Positions 48,099 through 61,039 are shown, numbered from the stretch's first letter. The stretch: 64,000 nucleotides of DNA from Macrotrachela quadricornifera (GCA_022393335.1 JAJEKB010020221.1:199909-263908), one strand, 5' to 3'. Translations and numbers: made by a program. The notes: generated by a model from the letters alone, not told the origin.

Positions 48099-49472
48099 TC
48101 AATATCTAAACCGTTTGAGTTTGAGTTTTCATTAGAATCCTTTATTTACTTTCAAATAGGCTTAACGTATATGAACAACTATTTGGAATCCTATCACTCT
48201 CGCATACCGGCGAATATTCTGACGATAACTTCCGAAATCATGACAGATGCCTAAATACTAGTGCACCCTTTCTTTCTCATGATACACAATTGCAAACATA
48301 TTTATTGATTGAAGTATATTATGATTTATATCCTCCATCATCGGCAATTGTTAACGATCAATAGCCACTTGTATAACGGAAGCATTTTAGTATATTTTTT
48401 CTCATTTATTGAGGAGTAACTTTCGAATTTTAATTCCTAGTACTACGCTTTATCGACACAAATATCTTAGTTTAAGATGTTCTTTTATATTGTTATTCCA
48501 TAGAAAGTCAACATAAAGTATTGCAAAAAAAAACAGACATCGCTAAATTATTCGGTGTCAACCGTGAACGTTCCTCTCTGCCGTAGTGGGCAGAAATCGA
48601 AAAGTAGGATTCACTTTTGATTCTTGTTACTAGTGCTCACAAGTAACAACGAGCTAATCATGATAATGAGAGTAACTGAATACCATGTTCTTTCCAAAAC
48701 AATAATAGACTTTGAAGTGAATGATCAATAACCGTATGACACCAATCAACTGACTAGGGAACCTCTTGAGATAATAAAAAGCTTTTGGACTTGAACTACT
48801 TTAATATTGCATATGCTGGTAAGTACTGAAATTTACAAAGTCGGATCCTCCCCTTATTGCTTGAGAAAGGAGTTGTTACCGATTCACTAGTATTTTGACT
48901 TATAGTACCATGCAAGTAGAAGTAGTAACTGAGTGACTTTGGATCTGAAATTTTGTTCGTAAAGAGGTCTTATGAATACTAGAATATTCTCGAAGCTTCG
49001 GACAAAATGGGTGCATCCTTGAGATAGTGACTGTTCAAAAAAATGACTGCCTTCTAAGATAAATTTGCTTCGATCGAAGCCATCATGCAAGTAGAAGCAT
49101 AATTGGTTTAATATAATCATGAAAGAAACTCAAATATGAACTAAACTAGGTTTATATCTGAGTCTAAGGATATTCGATTCTGATTTCCAAAACTTGTATT
49201 AAACTGAAATGATATCAGATAATTTAATAGGAAGTATCCATTCGTATTTTATTTAATTTTCACATAAATTAAATACTCGGTTATTAATAATGGAGATTAG
49301 TATAGATTAATTTTATTCGAGATTTATATCTATAAATAAATATAGTCTATCAAAACTCGAGAGTCAATGAAATTTTCTGAATATCGAATCCAATTCTATA
49401 AGAACCCTTGAAAGTATAAAGCACCTAATTGATTATTTCTTATAGTAATGAAAACCCGTATATACGGTTAAA
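48099..49472. other. Intergenic, upstream flank of the ART-TPR locus
   Basis: No gene. A short direct repeat (ccatgcaagtagaag / tcatgcaagtagaag at about 48908 and 49083) is the only structure noticed. An acceptor-like ttatttcttatag lies about 30 bases before the start at 49473. Confidence 0.4.
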
Positions 49473-52400
49473 ATGCAAAACAATCAAGCATACGTAAATA
49501 CCTACAAGAATTACAATGGTCATAGTACTGAGAAGAAGCTGCGTGCAGTAAACAGTGTTAGTTATGGTGGGTCCAGTAGTAACACGTATTCAGGTTATGA
49601 AACGCAAAGGAAATACTATCATGGAAGTAGCAAAAGAACATTATTGGCATCTAAAGAAAACTGGAACACAATAACTACCAGTGCTCGTGCAACTGCTTTA
49701 TCAACCTTCAGATTAGAACGTAGACGCGTTGTGCAGAATTTCGTCCTAGTATGGCTTGATGCCAACGTCAACGAAAATAATGAAGATTTTCAACGTTCAC
49801 GTGCGGAATTACGAAAGATCGTCGTTGATGTACAACAATTTGCTGACCCTGTCCAGTGTATCGAGCATCTAGAGAGTATTGAAAATCAAAAGGTGTTTTT
49901 GATTATCTCCGGATCACTCGGTGAAAAAACAATATCCCGCATACACAGTATGGCTCAAATAGACACCATCTTTGTTTTCTGTTTTAACATAGAGCAGCAT
50001 AAAGTTTGGGCGAAAGAATGGTCCAAAATTGAAGGTGTATATCGTTCAATCAAATCTATATGCAAAAAATTATCACAGGTCGCACGTGCATGTGATCACC
50101 AAGCTATTCCGATGAGCTTCGTAACGAAGCAACCATCGTTGGATGGAGTATCAAAGAAAGAAAACATTGACCAGCTGGAACCGCAGTACATGTATACAAT
50201 GCTGTTCAAAGAAATCGTATTGGAAATTACAGATGACCTTGAAGAGTCAATGAAAAACTTATCAACCTATTGTCGTCAATTAGATATTCCGAACGATGAG
50301 ATAGAAGAATTCACAAAAGAATATACTACAAAAAATCCAATATGGTGGTATTCATATGATATTTTCCTCTATGGCATGCTCAACCGTGCCTTAAGAGACC
50401 TTGACATAGGAACAATGACAAAACTAGGTTTCTTCATTCGACATCTTCATCAACAATTAAAAGACTTGCATCAAGAACAGTCTGATACATTCAAGGAGAA
50501 ATTCATGGTTTATCGTGGTCAAGGACTATCAATGGAAGCTTTCAAAACTATACAAGATAATAAAGGTGGACTGCTCGCATTCAATAGTTTTCTGTCAACT
50601 AGTACCGAGAGAAAGGTAGCCATGTCGTTTGCTAAGCAATCAAGCAAGAAAAATCAAAGTTTGGTGGCTGTCATTTTTAATATGGAAATCGATCCTAAAA
50701 CAGTTTCTATTTCAAATACACCATATGCAATGATCAAAGATCACAGTGCTATAAGCAGCGAAAATGAAATACTTTTCACAATGAATACAGTATTTCGTGT
50801 GGGGTGAAATCAAGCAGGATCACGACAATAATAGCATTTGTGAGATACAATTGATACTTACTAACGATAACGATCCCCAACTAAATAAACTTAGTCGAGA
50901 AATGAAAGCGAAAATAACTGGATCGGGATGGTATCGAATGGGTCGATTAATGCTTAAAGTGGGTGATTATAAGCAAGTCGAGGAGTTGTATAATCAATTA
51001 CTTGAAAACGCTGCGAATCTTGATGAAAAAGCAGTTATTTAAAATGGTCTCGGTACAGCGAATTCTGGCCTTGCCGAATACGAAAAGGCAATATCATTCT
51101 TGAAGCAATCATTGGAACTCTATGAGAATTTGCCAGTCGAAAATTTTGCTCCTATAGCACAATTAAATAATGAGATCGGCATCGTGTACACTACTATTGC
51201 TAACTACACTGAAGCAGAGCGATACCTCCAGAAAGCCACTGAAATAAGAGTCAAATATCTAGATTCGAATCATCCAGATTTGGCCGAATCCTACAACGCT
51301 CTTTCATCCTTATATTTAAATTTGGGTAACTATATAAAAGCACTCGAATTTGGAGACAAAGCAATCAAAATTAGAGAGAAAGTTCTACCACCGAATCACC
51401 CGGATTTGGCTCTTTCTTACCATTCTATAAGCCACGTCCATGAGAATATGGCAAATTATTCAAAGGCAATTACATATCATGAAAAATCAATTAAGATTGA
51501 AGAACAAACTCTGCCTCCAAACCACCCCGATCTCGCTCAAGCATATAGTTGTTTTGCTATAATGTGTGGCACTATCGGTAACTATTCGAAACGACTTGAA
51601 TTCGAACAGAAAGCACTCAAAATAACACAAAAAGCTCTGCCTCCAAATCATCCAGATTTAGCCCTTTCTTACCACAATATTGGTCACGTTTATGACGATA
51701 TGGGTGACTCCTTCAAGGCACTTGAATTTCATGAAAAAGCAATGAAAATCAGCGAAACAGCACCTTCTCCAAATCATTCAAGTATGGCAGTTTCTTACCA
51801 CTATATCAGTCACGCATATGAGAAACTGGGTAATTACTCGGAAGCTATTTGGTTTCACGAAAAATCAATCAAAATCGAAGAAGAAACGTTGCCCCCTAAA
51901 CATCCCATTCTGGCTAACTCATACAGTTGCCTCGGTAATATCTACAACGGCATGGGAAACCATTTCAAAGCACTCGGATTTCATGAAAAAGCACTCAAAA
52001 TAAGAGAAGAAGCTTTGCCGCCAAATCATCCAGATTTGGCTGATTCTTACCAGAATTTTGGTCAAGTTTATGTCAATATGGGTGACTTCGTGAAAGCTCT
52101 TGAGTCTTATGAAAAAGCAAAAACACTTTACGAAACAGCAACTCCTTCGAATCAACCAGGTTTGGCAGATTCTTACCATAATATCAGTCACGTATATGAG
52201 AAACTGAGTAATTATTCGGAAGCTATTCAATTTCACGAGAGATCAATCAAAATTGAAGAAGTAACGTTGCCTCCCAACCATCCCAATCTGGCTAACTCAT
52301 ATAGTTGCCTCGGTAATATCTGCAACAACATGGGAAACCATTTGAAAGCACTCGATTTTCAAGAAAAAGCACTCAAAATAAGAGAAGAAGCTTTGCCCCC

Positions 52401-53523
52401 AAATCCTCGAGATTTGGCTGTTTCTTACCAGAATATCGGTCTAGTCTATGATCGTATGGGTGATTTTTTTAAAGCTCTTGAATCTTATGAAAAAGCAAAG
52501 AAACTTAACGAAACAGTAATTCGTCCAAATCACCTAGATTTGGCAGTTTCTTACCATAATATCAGTCTAGTCTATGCGAAAATGGGTAATCTCTCGGAAG
52601 CTATTGAGTTTCTGGAGAAATCAATCAAAATCGAAGAAGCAATGTTGCCTCCCACCCATCCCAATCTGGCTAACTTATATAGTTCCCTCGGTAATATATA
52701 CAACGACATGGCAAACCATTTGAAAGCATTCGAATTTCATGAAAAAGCACTCAAAATAAGAAAAGAAGCTTTGCCACCAAATCATCTAGATTTCGCTGTA
52801 TCTTACGACAATATTGGTCAGGTTTATGTCAATGTGGGTGACTTCTTCGAAGCCCTCCTGTTTTATGAAAAAGCAAAAACACTTCACGAAACAGCAACTC
52901 CTCCGAATCAACGAGGTTTGGCAGTTTCTTACCAAAAAATCAGTGATGTGTATGAGAAAATGGGTAATCACGCGGAAGCCGTTGAGTTTCTGCAGAGATC
53001 AATCAAAATCGAAGAAGAAACGTTGCCTCCCAGCCATCCCATTCTGGCTGACTCATATAGCACTCTCGGTAATATCTATAACGGCATATGAAACCATTTG
53101 AAAGCACTCGAATTTCAGAAAAAAGCACTCAAAATGAGAGAAGAAGGTCTACCTCCAAATCCTCGAGATTTGGCTGCTTCTTACCACAATATTGGCCACG
53201 TTTATAACAGTATGGGTGACTTTCGCGAAGCACTCAAATTTCATGAGAAAGGAATGAAAATTAACGAAACAGTCAATCCTCCGAATTATCAGGTTTTGGC
53301 TGTTTCCTATGACGATATCGCTAGTGCGTACAGTGGTATGGTAAACAATTTGAAAGCACTCGAATTTCAAGAAAAAGCACTTCACATAAGACAAACAACT
53401 TTGTCTCTGAATCGTCCAGATTTGTCTAATTCTTACGGCAACAGGGGTAACTGCTTGAGAGATGATGAAAGCTGCCATGATCCGGATTTAAATCTTGATA
53501 AAGATCTCAGCACATGGCTTTAG
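49473..53523 (+). pseudogene. ADP-ribosyltransferase fused to TPR repeats, disrupted
   Basis: An open N-terminal part of 444 codons (49473-50807) has an uncharacterised alpha/beta region at about 85-205 (V-L-V-W-L-D ... V-F-L-I-I-S-G ... I-F-V-F-C-F). An R-S-E ART domain follows: R348 in V-Y-R-G-Q-G, F-N-S-F-L-S-T-S-T at 370-378 and E430-N-E432. Then come about 18 TPRs of the kinesin-light-chain type (42 residues, consensus L-P-P-N-H-P-D-L-A-x-S-Y) to the stop at 53521-53523. Three lesions break the frame: a one-base shift in a G-run near 50797-50805, TAA at 51040-51042, and TGA at 53089-53091 inside repeat 16. Everything else is open, so the loss is recent, or some lesions are assembly errors. 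An intact form would ADP-ribosylate targets chosen through the TPR scaffold. An AATAAA follows near 53613. Confidence 0.85.
51442..53340 (+). repeat. Higher-order 378-bp repeat: three 42-residue TPRs per block
   Basis: TPRs occur in a fixed order A-B-C. A contains S-I-K-I-E-E-x-x-L-P-P, B contains K-A-L-K-I-R-E-E-A-L-P-P and C contains E-K-A-K-x-L-x-E-T. Type A begins at about 51448, 51826, 52204, 52582 and 52960, exactly 378 bp apart. The array therefore grew by duplication of a three-TPR block, not of single TPRs. One of the disabling stops lies in the last B unit. Confidence 0.85.
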
Positions 53524-54513
53524 TTCAAGAATGTATAGAATTTCGTTGGTTTCATATTTTTTCGATTAATATTTTTTATGATATCGTTATAAGATTATTT
53601 ATATTATCCGTAATAAAATATCTTGTAGATGAGTCTTATTAGAATTTTTGCAAGCTTTTAAGGAAGTTTGTTACAGATACTGCTTAAGGATTGTCCATCA
53701 GATGTGTTCGAAATGAAAAAGCACGTAAAATAAATAAATTCTCAGAATTTTGAAACGAATGCATTTAAGTGTTAGTTAAAGAATTAAAAAACTCTAAAAA
53801 AGAAAGTGAGAAGTTTATCGATTAATATCATGAATAATCTAATAAAATGGGTTGTTGTCGGTTTAATTGAATAGATCCATCGCAACGTGTTTGCACTTAT
53901 TTCAGAGTCTCATCAAGTAGGTAGAATAATCTGCATATATAAAAGACACAAATTCTCGAATTGGAAAGTATTGCAAAGAATTTTTACAATATTAAAGAAA
54001 TGCATTTGTTTTGAAAATCACGATTGTTATATTTTTCTATGAGTAGAATTAAAACTGAGCAGACTGGTGCACTTTTGACAGTTCATTTGTTATATGAATT
54101 GACTGGTGGATTTTATATCTGAGTAGCTAGTTTACTTCATAAATACAGTAGTTAGTATAAGTGTTATATAGGTCAACATTGGTATGTCTTAGTACTGTTA
54201 AAAAATGGATAATTTATGTTAGTATTTGATGAAAACTTTTGTTTTCTGATAGAAAGATGTGTGAAGTTAAGTTTTACGTATTTTTAGTATATATTACATT
54301 TCAGAATTTGTATCCCATTTTTCCATCACTTAATACATCGTATTAAAATATCTGAATATACTAGAAGACGCAACGTGAAAAGGACTACAATATACGATGA
54401 ACAACTTATTTTATAGTTCATTAGTTCAAGTAATTAGATTTCTAATCTAAAGTTTTATATTCGAGCCTCACTAGTCACACAATCTAAATGTATCTATAAA
54501 AGTCAAATAAATA
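53524..54513. other. Intergenic; weak tRNA-like relic at about 54411-54475
   Basis: AT-rich. Around 54435-54470 a string resembling an anticodon stem with TCT and a T-arm (ttctaatctaaag ... tattcgagcc) appears, but acceptor and D arms do not pair. It is at best a decayed tRNA or tRNA-derived repeat. Confidence 0.35.
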
Positions 54514-57311
54514 CAAGGGGGAAAGTGCGACACCTGGGCACCCAAAACAGATAGCAGGTGCTTGCTAGGTGCTGAGGTGTTGACTGGGTGCTGAGGTGTT
54601 AGCTAGGTGCTGATAGGTGTCGAGCAGATGCCGCATAAATGTTGAGGAACCGGCTAATTTCTGAAGCCTATACTCTCTTTCTCGTAGAGAAAAGTTTAGG
54701 GAACATAAATTATCTTTTTGCTTATTTGCTTGTGTGTCCACATTCCACTGATGGGCCCAAAAATAAGATAAAAATAAGAGACTGTAATACATAAAACTCG
54801 ATCAAAGGATAGTCGAGATCGACAAACACGAATATGATGTTAGTTCTTTTTAATTGTATAAATGAAAAGCTTTGTGGTAGTTTAGAAATACGATTTTGAC
54901 GAGAAAGAGCTGAGCAAGTCGTCCGATGAGCTTTGTTTGTAAACTAAGTCGATGCTATGTCATAGACTAAATCATCGTTTGTCAAATAATTTTCATATAG
55001 CCATCTTCTTAATACGGTATGTTAGAAAATAGCGTACTCAGATCTTGACACCTTTCTAATTTAATTTCTCTAAACATAAAATCCTGATATTTGGTGCATA
55101 TATTCGTATTAAAAGGCTCTTATGTCTAAAATTTCCTCCTTGAGTAATATCATGGTTCACGCTTTACAAGGAGAATACATCCCCATAACGCACTCACAAA
55201 AGAATCTCATTTTGTCGGAGACGGAAAAATGGTTAATTTCCAAGTAGCTAAAGGCTCTACTTCAGTACTTCTTTACTACACCCGTACTCCATGCAAACTC
55301 CACTCTAGTTCAAGTGTACTTCGCTCCCACTTCAATCCTACCGAAATATTACTCTAATCTCCTCTGATTGCAACTCGGTGTACTCGAAGGTATGCACTGG
55401 TGCAGTCCGACTGGATACCCAGTCACGGCTGGCTCATCAATTATTAGAAGAGTATCCTTGGGTTCTATAACCTATATTATGAAGGTATCCTTAGGTCCTC
55501 AAGTCTTATATCAGGAGAGTACCCTCACTCACCAAGTTCTATATTTGGTAGATAGCTTTTGGTCTTCGAGTTCTATATTCGGAAGGTACCTCTAGGTCCG
55601 TAACTCCTATATTAGGAGAGTACGCTCACCTCTCAAGCCCTGTATTAGGAGGGTACCTCTAAGTCCTTGTATCCTATTGTATAGCAGTATGAAAGTAACA
55701 ATTCCAATATCAAGCAATAGCAATTGCTTTTAGTAACGACTAGTATCGGTATTGGTGTAGGAGTCGCTGTCCTCTGACGTCAAATATCAATACTTTTAAA
55801 AATTGGCAACGGATTCGGATTTCTCGATCCCAGAAAACTTCGATCAACCTTTATGAAAAGTCGTTATTTTCATAAAGTAAAGTATTTCCTAATGGAAGAA
55901 TCAAGAATTTATAATTGATTTCTCAAAGTTTTCGAATTTGATTTCTATCCTTTACAAAAGGTTAATTTTCGAAAATAACGACTTTTTAAAAAGTTTTATC
56001 AGAAACACTTGGAGTCGAGGAATCCGAAGTTGTTATCGGTTTTTTCACATTAGTGATATTTGACGTGAGGGACCAACAGCCTGCTATACCAATATCGATA
56101 GCAGCCAATACCAATACCAAGTGCTATTAACTGTTATTGCTATTGTTACATCCATACCTCTATACAATAGGACTTCAGGACCTAAGGATATCCTACTAAT
56201 ATAGGACTAGAGCACCCAAGAGCACTCCCATAATATAAGACTTGAGGACCTTGATATATCTTCCCAATTTTGGATTTGAGCACCCGAGGGTACCCCTATA
56301 GTATAGGACTTCAGGACCTAGAGATATCCTTCCAATATAGGACTTTTGGATCTAAGGGTACCTTAATAATATAGGACTAGAAGACTTAGAGGTATTAGTC
56401 CTGACTGGAATTGGTACATATCTATCTATTTCCAGACACCCCCAGCCTATCTTATCCAACCCGAGCATCCCTAGCTTATTTCGCCCATCCTAAACATATT
56501 CCATCCAGTACCATTCACTGTGGTTTTAAGAGCTGCTCAGGTGCTGAGGTGCTGAGTAGGTACTAGGGTGCTGCAGGCACCTACCTCGCACTTTTCCCCT
56601 TGACTATATTCCATCCAGTACCAATCACTGTGCTTTAAAGAGCTGCTTAGATGCTAAACAGGTGCTGAGCGGATGCTGAGGTGCTGAGGTGCTGAGGTGC
56701 TGAGTAGTGCCCTGCGGTTCCTATAATTACCCGAGAACCGACGGTTCCGGTTCGGTTCCGGTTCCCAAAATCGAAAAAAAACGGTTCCAGTTTCGGTTCC
56801 CAAAATTTGTTTTAGGAACCGGTGTATTTACATTGATATAGAAAATATTGAGTAAGATATTTTTTAATTCCTGTATTCCCGTTTTGAGATTGTTCATATT
56901 TATTAAGATAACTCCAAGATTCCGTGCAAAACAGCGTCAACAACTTTTTAATCATTCTGGACCTCTGTTTCAAATATGAGTGTAAGAAATGCACAAAATG
57001 CATCACTCACAGGTCATAATCTGTGTCAACATATTATTATGTTGCATTTGAAAAATTCCTTATCTATCATTAAAAAAATGTTCGGTTCCAACGGTTCCGG
57101 TTCCGGTTCCATTCCCTTTTTTTTCACGGTTCCGGTTCCGGTTCCGGATAACAGAAATTGAAAAAACCGGTTCCCGGTTCGGTTCTCGGTTCCATTTATT
57201 TTGGAACCGCAGGGCACTAGTGCTGAGTGGGTGCTGAGGTGCTGAGGTACTGAGTGGGTGCTGAATGGGTGCCGAGGTGCTGGCGGCACCTACATCGCAC
57301 TTTCCCCCTTG
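54514..57311. mobile_element. Foldback-like element with minisatellite arms
   Basis: Perfect 17-bp inverted ends CAAGGGGGAAAGTGCGA (54514-54530) and TCGCACTTTCCCCCTTG (57295-57311). Next to each end lie short arrays of GGTGCTGAG-like units. Further in, two arrays of about 40-bp units based on tcctatattaggagagtac run in opposite orientation (about 55436-55680 and 56160-56400). The centre (about 55690-56150) is itself an imperfect palindrome, for example aaaagtcgttattttc against gaaaataacgactttt. A third copy of the end sequence (56586-56602) sits at one junction of a 114-bp tandem duplication (about 56490-56700). Inverted arms built of tandem repeats are the hallmark of foldback elements such as Drosophila FB. 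No gene is present. Confidence 0.7.
56705..57219. mobile_element. 515-bp hAT-type MITE nested in the foldback element
   Basis: Perfect 17-bp inverted ends TAGTGCCCTGCGGTTCC (56705-56721) and its complement (57203-57219), with GTGCTGAG on both outer sides (56697-56704 and 57220-57227), an 8-bp duplication as hAT makes. Because the host DNA is a GTGCTGAG minisatellite, the duplication could be coincidental. Near both ends are runs of the hexamer GGTTCC, giving the interior strong hairpin potential. There is no gene. Confidence 0.75.
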
Positions 57312-57356
57312 GGCTAAATACATTGTTTTTACCTAATTAAATTTCGAATCTTCTAG

Positions 57357-57902
57357 ATCTACGAATTATTTATCAACACGACTATCAATGAACTGGGACG
57401 ACGATTTGCTGAACATCAACAAATTGCGATCAGTATTTCAAAATTAATCCCGTCAAATGTCGTTGATATTTGTTTTTCAGACGTGTTACCACTGTATAAC
57501 ACTTACAAAGACGATATTCAAACCGACGACATGAGTATGCTCAAAGCCGAGTTCGACACATGGCAGTTTACAGTTCGACAAATGCCAATATCAGAGCGAC
57601 CAAGTACAATCAATGACACGATGAAAATGATTCAATCATTGAAAATGTTCTATCCAAATATCTACATTCTACTTGAACTGTATGCGCTGATTCCAGTGTC
57701 GGTGGCCAGCGCTGAAAGATCGTTCTCAGTTTTGAAATTAATCAAGAGTTACTTAAGAAATCGAACAGGCGACGAACGACTTAGTAGTTTGGCCGTAATC
57801 AGTACTCATAAGAAAATCGTTCAACAGTTGGACATCGAAATGATTGTGGATGAATTCGCAAAGAAAAAACGTCGGATAACATTTACAGATAGTTGCAACT
57901 AA
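57357..57902 (+). pseudogene. C-terminal fragment of a second hAT transposase
   Basis: An open exon follows an acceptor (cgaatcttctag) and runs 181 codons to TAA at 57900-57902. It encodes I-Y-E-L-F-I-N-T-T at the start and the hAT dimerisation block near the end: Y-P-N-I-Y-I-L-L-E-L ... V-A-S-A-E-R-S-F-S-V-L-K-L-I-K with the conserved Glu, then L-A-V-I-S-T-H. No zinc finger or first catalytic Asp is found upstream, where the foldback element ends 45 bp away. The protein is unlike the transposase at 23497, so it is a different hAT lineage. It is a 5'-truncated relic unless upstream exons lie beyond the foldback element. Confidence 0.75.
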
Positions 57903-58094
57903 TAATTCTCTCATTTCTATCAATAGTCATGCTATTTCATCAGTTTTTCATTGTACAATAAAAAAATTGTTTGTGAACAGAAAATGAGTTCGTTTCATTT
58001 TTCATCATACGGAAAGAAAGATAGTTGAAAACATCTTTCTTGGGCAAAAAAAAACCCGATCCCCCCCCTGAAAAAAATCCTGGCTATGTGCCTG

Positions 58095-58852
58095 ATTTAG
58101 CTGCTGCTTTAGAACAAAACAAAGTAATATGAATCACATCAATGTTCTTATTATTGATCCATGTACTAACATTTTAAACAGACACTGACCACATTGAATG
58201 TCAGAGTCAATGAAATCGGTGATGAAGGAGCTCAACATTTAGCTGCTGCTCTAGAACAAAACAAAGTAACATGAATCACATCGATATTTGTCTTATTCGT
58301 CTATGCATTCACTGTTTTACACAGACACTCACCATATTGAACCTCCAGTACAATGAAATTGATGATGAAGGAGCACAACATTTAGCCGCTGCTTTAGAAC
58401 AAAACAAAGTAATAAGGATTACATCAATATTCTTCTTATTCATCGATACGTTCACTATTTTACACAGACACTTACCAAATTGAATCTCGGAGGCAATAAC
58501 ATCGGTGATAAAGAAGCACAACATTTAGCCGCTGCTTTAGTACAAAACAAAGTAATAAGGATTACATTAATATTCTTCGTATTCATCTATACACTCACTG
58601 TTTTACACAGACACTCACTACATTGAACCTTTTGAGCAATCAAATTGGTCCACATGGAGCACAACATTTAGCCAATGCTCTAAGACAAAACAAAGTAATA
58701 CAAATTATAACAAGATTCTTCTTATTCACCTGTGCACTCACTATTTTACATAGACAATCACTGCATTGGAGCTTCGACAAAATAACATCAATTCAAGTCT
58801 AAAAGAGCATATGAAAGAAATACTCAAAAACAACGCGTTAATGAAGGGATGA
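58095..58852 (+). pseudogene. 5'-truncated LRR gene, one 84-bp exon per leucine-rich repeat
   Basis: Exons are 58095-58123 (partial), 58182-58265, 58325-58408, 58468-58551, 58611-58694 and 58754-58852. Introns are 58-59 bp, GT-AG and phase 0. Each full exon encodes one 28-residue ribonuclease-inhibitor-type LRR (T-L-T-x-L-N-L-x-x-N-x-I-G-D-E-G-A-Q-H-L type). The last exon adds a short charged end and a TGA stop. The first exon is cut in mid-repeat and preceded by unrelated sequence with a C-run (58060-58080), so the sensor and any NACHT or other N-terminal domains are missing. LRRs of this class form the ligand-binding end of NLR proteins, but no effector domain remains. AATAAA occurs near 58974. 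Confidence 0.8.
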
Positions 58853-60637
58853 ATATGATTGTTGGTAACGAAGGTTACAATGCCAGGAATGTATATTTAT
58901 TAGAGGATTAAATAGTCTTCTAGTTTATATACATGTATGTTTTTTGTTATGGAGTCCGTTTAATAAATACCATCAATAAAAATGTTGCGCCTTTCGAAAT
59001 TAAATCGAAAATTAATATCGTCTCTCGCGGGCGTTTCTTTTTAATTATCCTTGTTGCGCTTACCAAAGCAAAAAGAATTTTATAATAATTTGTAGAAGAC
59101 ATAAGTAAGTGGACAGGATGTCCTGAATGTGATTTAATAAAAAAATTTTCCTATATCTTTGCTATTTCATTAGTTTTATATACAATTCATTTTAAATTAC
59201 AGATGAATACACTGAGGTTTTATTTATTCTAACGACCTTCGATATTAATATGAAGAAGCATTAACTTGAATCGAAATACAAGAATTTTGATTTTGTTCAT
59301 ACGTCCAGGAAAACATTATGTGTTATTTTTTTTTAATTATATCGACTATTTATAGTATTTTTCTGCAAATTTTGCTACAAAGAAAAAGTTTAAATTTTTT
59401 TCAATATACATATTCTTGTATAATTCCAGAAGCTCGATTTTACCATATGAAAATATGAATTAAAATACCTTACCTAATTTTTCAATGAATTGCATCTAAG
59501 AAAGAAAACAAATTTTTTGGATTTCGATGGAAGACGATGAATTTGAATACTAGTATCGAAGTTCGTTAAAATAAATAGGAACTCAGTATATTAACTTATA
59601 ATTTAAAAAAATATTTCGATAAAGTTAAATGACTTTTCGGACATCCTCTATATGTTCGAGAAATTATCTATACTTTGTTTGAAAGGAGTTGTGGTAGAAA
59701 ATATTATCTCTTGAAGCCGACGAAAGACTTAATTATATATAAAAACGATATTGGCTTATAGATGTTTGTATTGCACGATATTGACATTATTTAATATGAT
59801 GAAAGTCGATACATTGATTTTTTATAATGTGTTATAAATTGTATGTTGCTTTTTTTTATCAAATTTCATCTACATTCATTCTTTATTGCTGATTTTTAAT
59901 TTATATATCGATGCTGTATGAACTTTCAATAAAGGGATAATAAAATTAAAATAAGAAATTTCTCATTTCAATTTCGAAAACTTTTTGGGCAAGCAGAAGA
60001 TGCAGTTTATTTATCTCCTAAGCAATCGTGTATTCTAATACACTAAAAGAAGATTAATAGATTCGATAGCATTGCAAAGTAAATCGTCTACTAACTTTAA
60101 GCAAATAAATACTTGTACTTCCATGTTAAATTATTTATTTTATGTACTATGATCAATCGTAAATGGATCGTATTTATTTAAGCTTTTAATGTGTTCTCAT
60201 ATTATTAGTCACTTGGATTTTCTTTATCAAGCTACGTTATTATCGTTGCATTTTTAAAGACAGTAGATGCAATATATTTATACAATACGACATGACGTTT
60301 AATCTTGTGAATACATTTATTTTGGATGTTCTTCTTCATTACATACTTTAGTAATTTTCATTTTGATCGATATGAATAGTTTATTACAATAATTCTATCA
60401 AAATCATCGTTTGAAGAAGGAATAAAGTAAATAATATTGTATTATTTGAAAAATATTATTCTGCTATTAAAATCAATAGTTGTGCACTTTATTCAATTTA
60501 TCAATCATGATCAAGATTGAAGAATAACTACTTTTTATGATTTATTGATCATCACTATTTCATGTTATTTTGATAGAACTTTTTAATAATACCTACTTTG
60601 ACTATTGTTCAAAAAAACTTATGTTAAATTAATAACA
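58853..60637. other. Intergenic, no gene seen
   Basis: AT-rich, with no coding frame over 60 codons of any character and no recognised repeat. Confidence 0.45.
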
Positions 60638-60846
60638 ATGTCAAAAATCATAAATCTATTAGAAGTTTATCAACAGATAAGTGAAATGTCCAATAAAACT
60701 TATGTTCAAGTGAGTGTTCTTGGTTACATGAAATCACTAGTCGACAATCTTGCTTATCATCTTTTCAGTTTCTTGATTTTCAGAGTTATCAGCCAAGATT
60801 CTTAACTGGAAAACCAGATCTTGACATTTTTGGGATATTCTTATAG
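60638..60846 (+). CDS. Possible small two-exon gene of unknown function
   Basis: The ATG at 60638 opens 24 codons (M-S-K-I-I-N-L-L-E-V-Y-Q-Q ...) ending at a strong donor GTGAGT (60710). An acceptor at 60768 gives a 59-bp intron, the size typical of this window, and continues in phase 0 to TAG at 60844-60846: 49 residues in all. Downstream (60927-61037) another open stretch reads L-Q-E-L-Q-I-F-E-K-I-S and ends K-K-C-C-S-F-I-C-S-stop, which may be a further exon if the TAG is skipped. No family is recognised; the splice signals are the main support. Confidence 0.3.
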
Positions 60847-61039
60847 ACATAATCTTGTGCTTTATTATTATTAGTAGTATATGCCAACTATAATTATATT
60901 TCTTTGTTATTTTATTATAAAATCTTGCAAGAATTACAAATATTTGAAAAAATAAGTACAATTATAGAGAATTTAAAAAAGCCATTAAAATCATCAAAAC
61001 GACTAATAAAAAAATGTTGTAGTTTTATATGTAGTTAAA

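Noticed and set aside
54411..54475. tRNA-Arg(TCT)-like segment
   Set aside because: An anticodon-like loop and T-arm string are present but acceptor and D stems do not pair; at most a relic.
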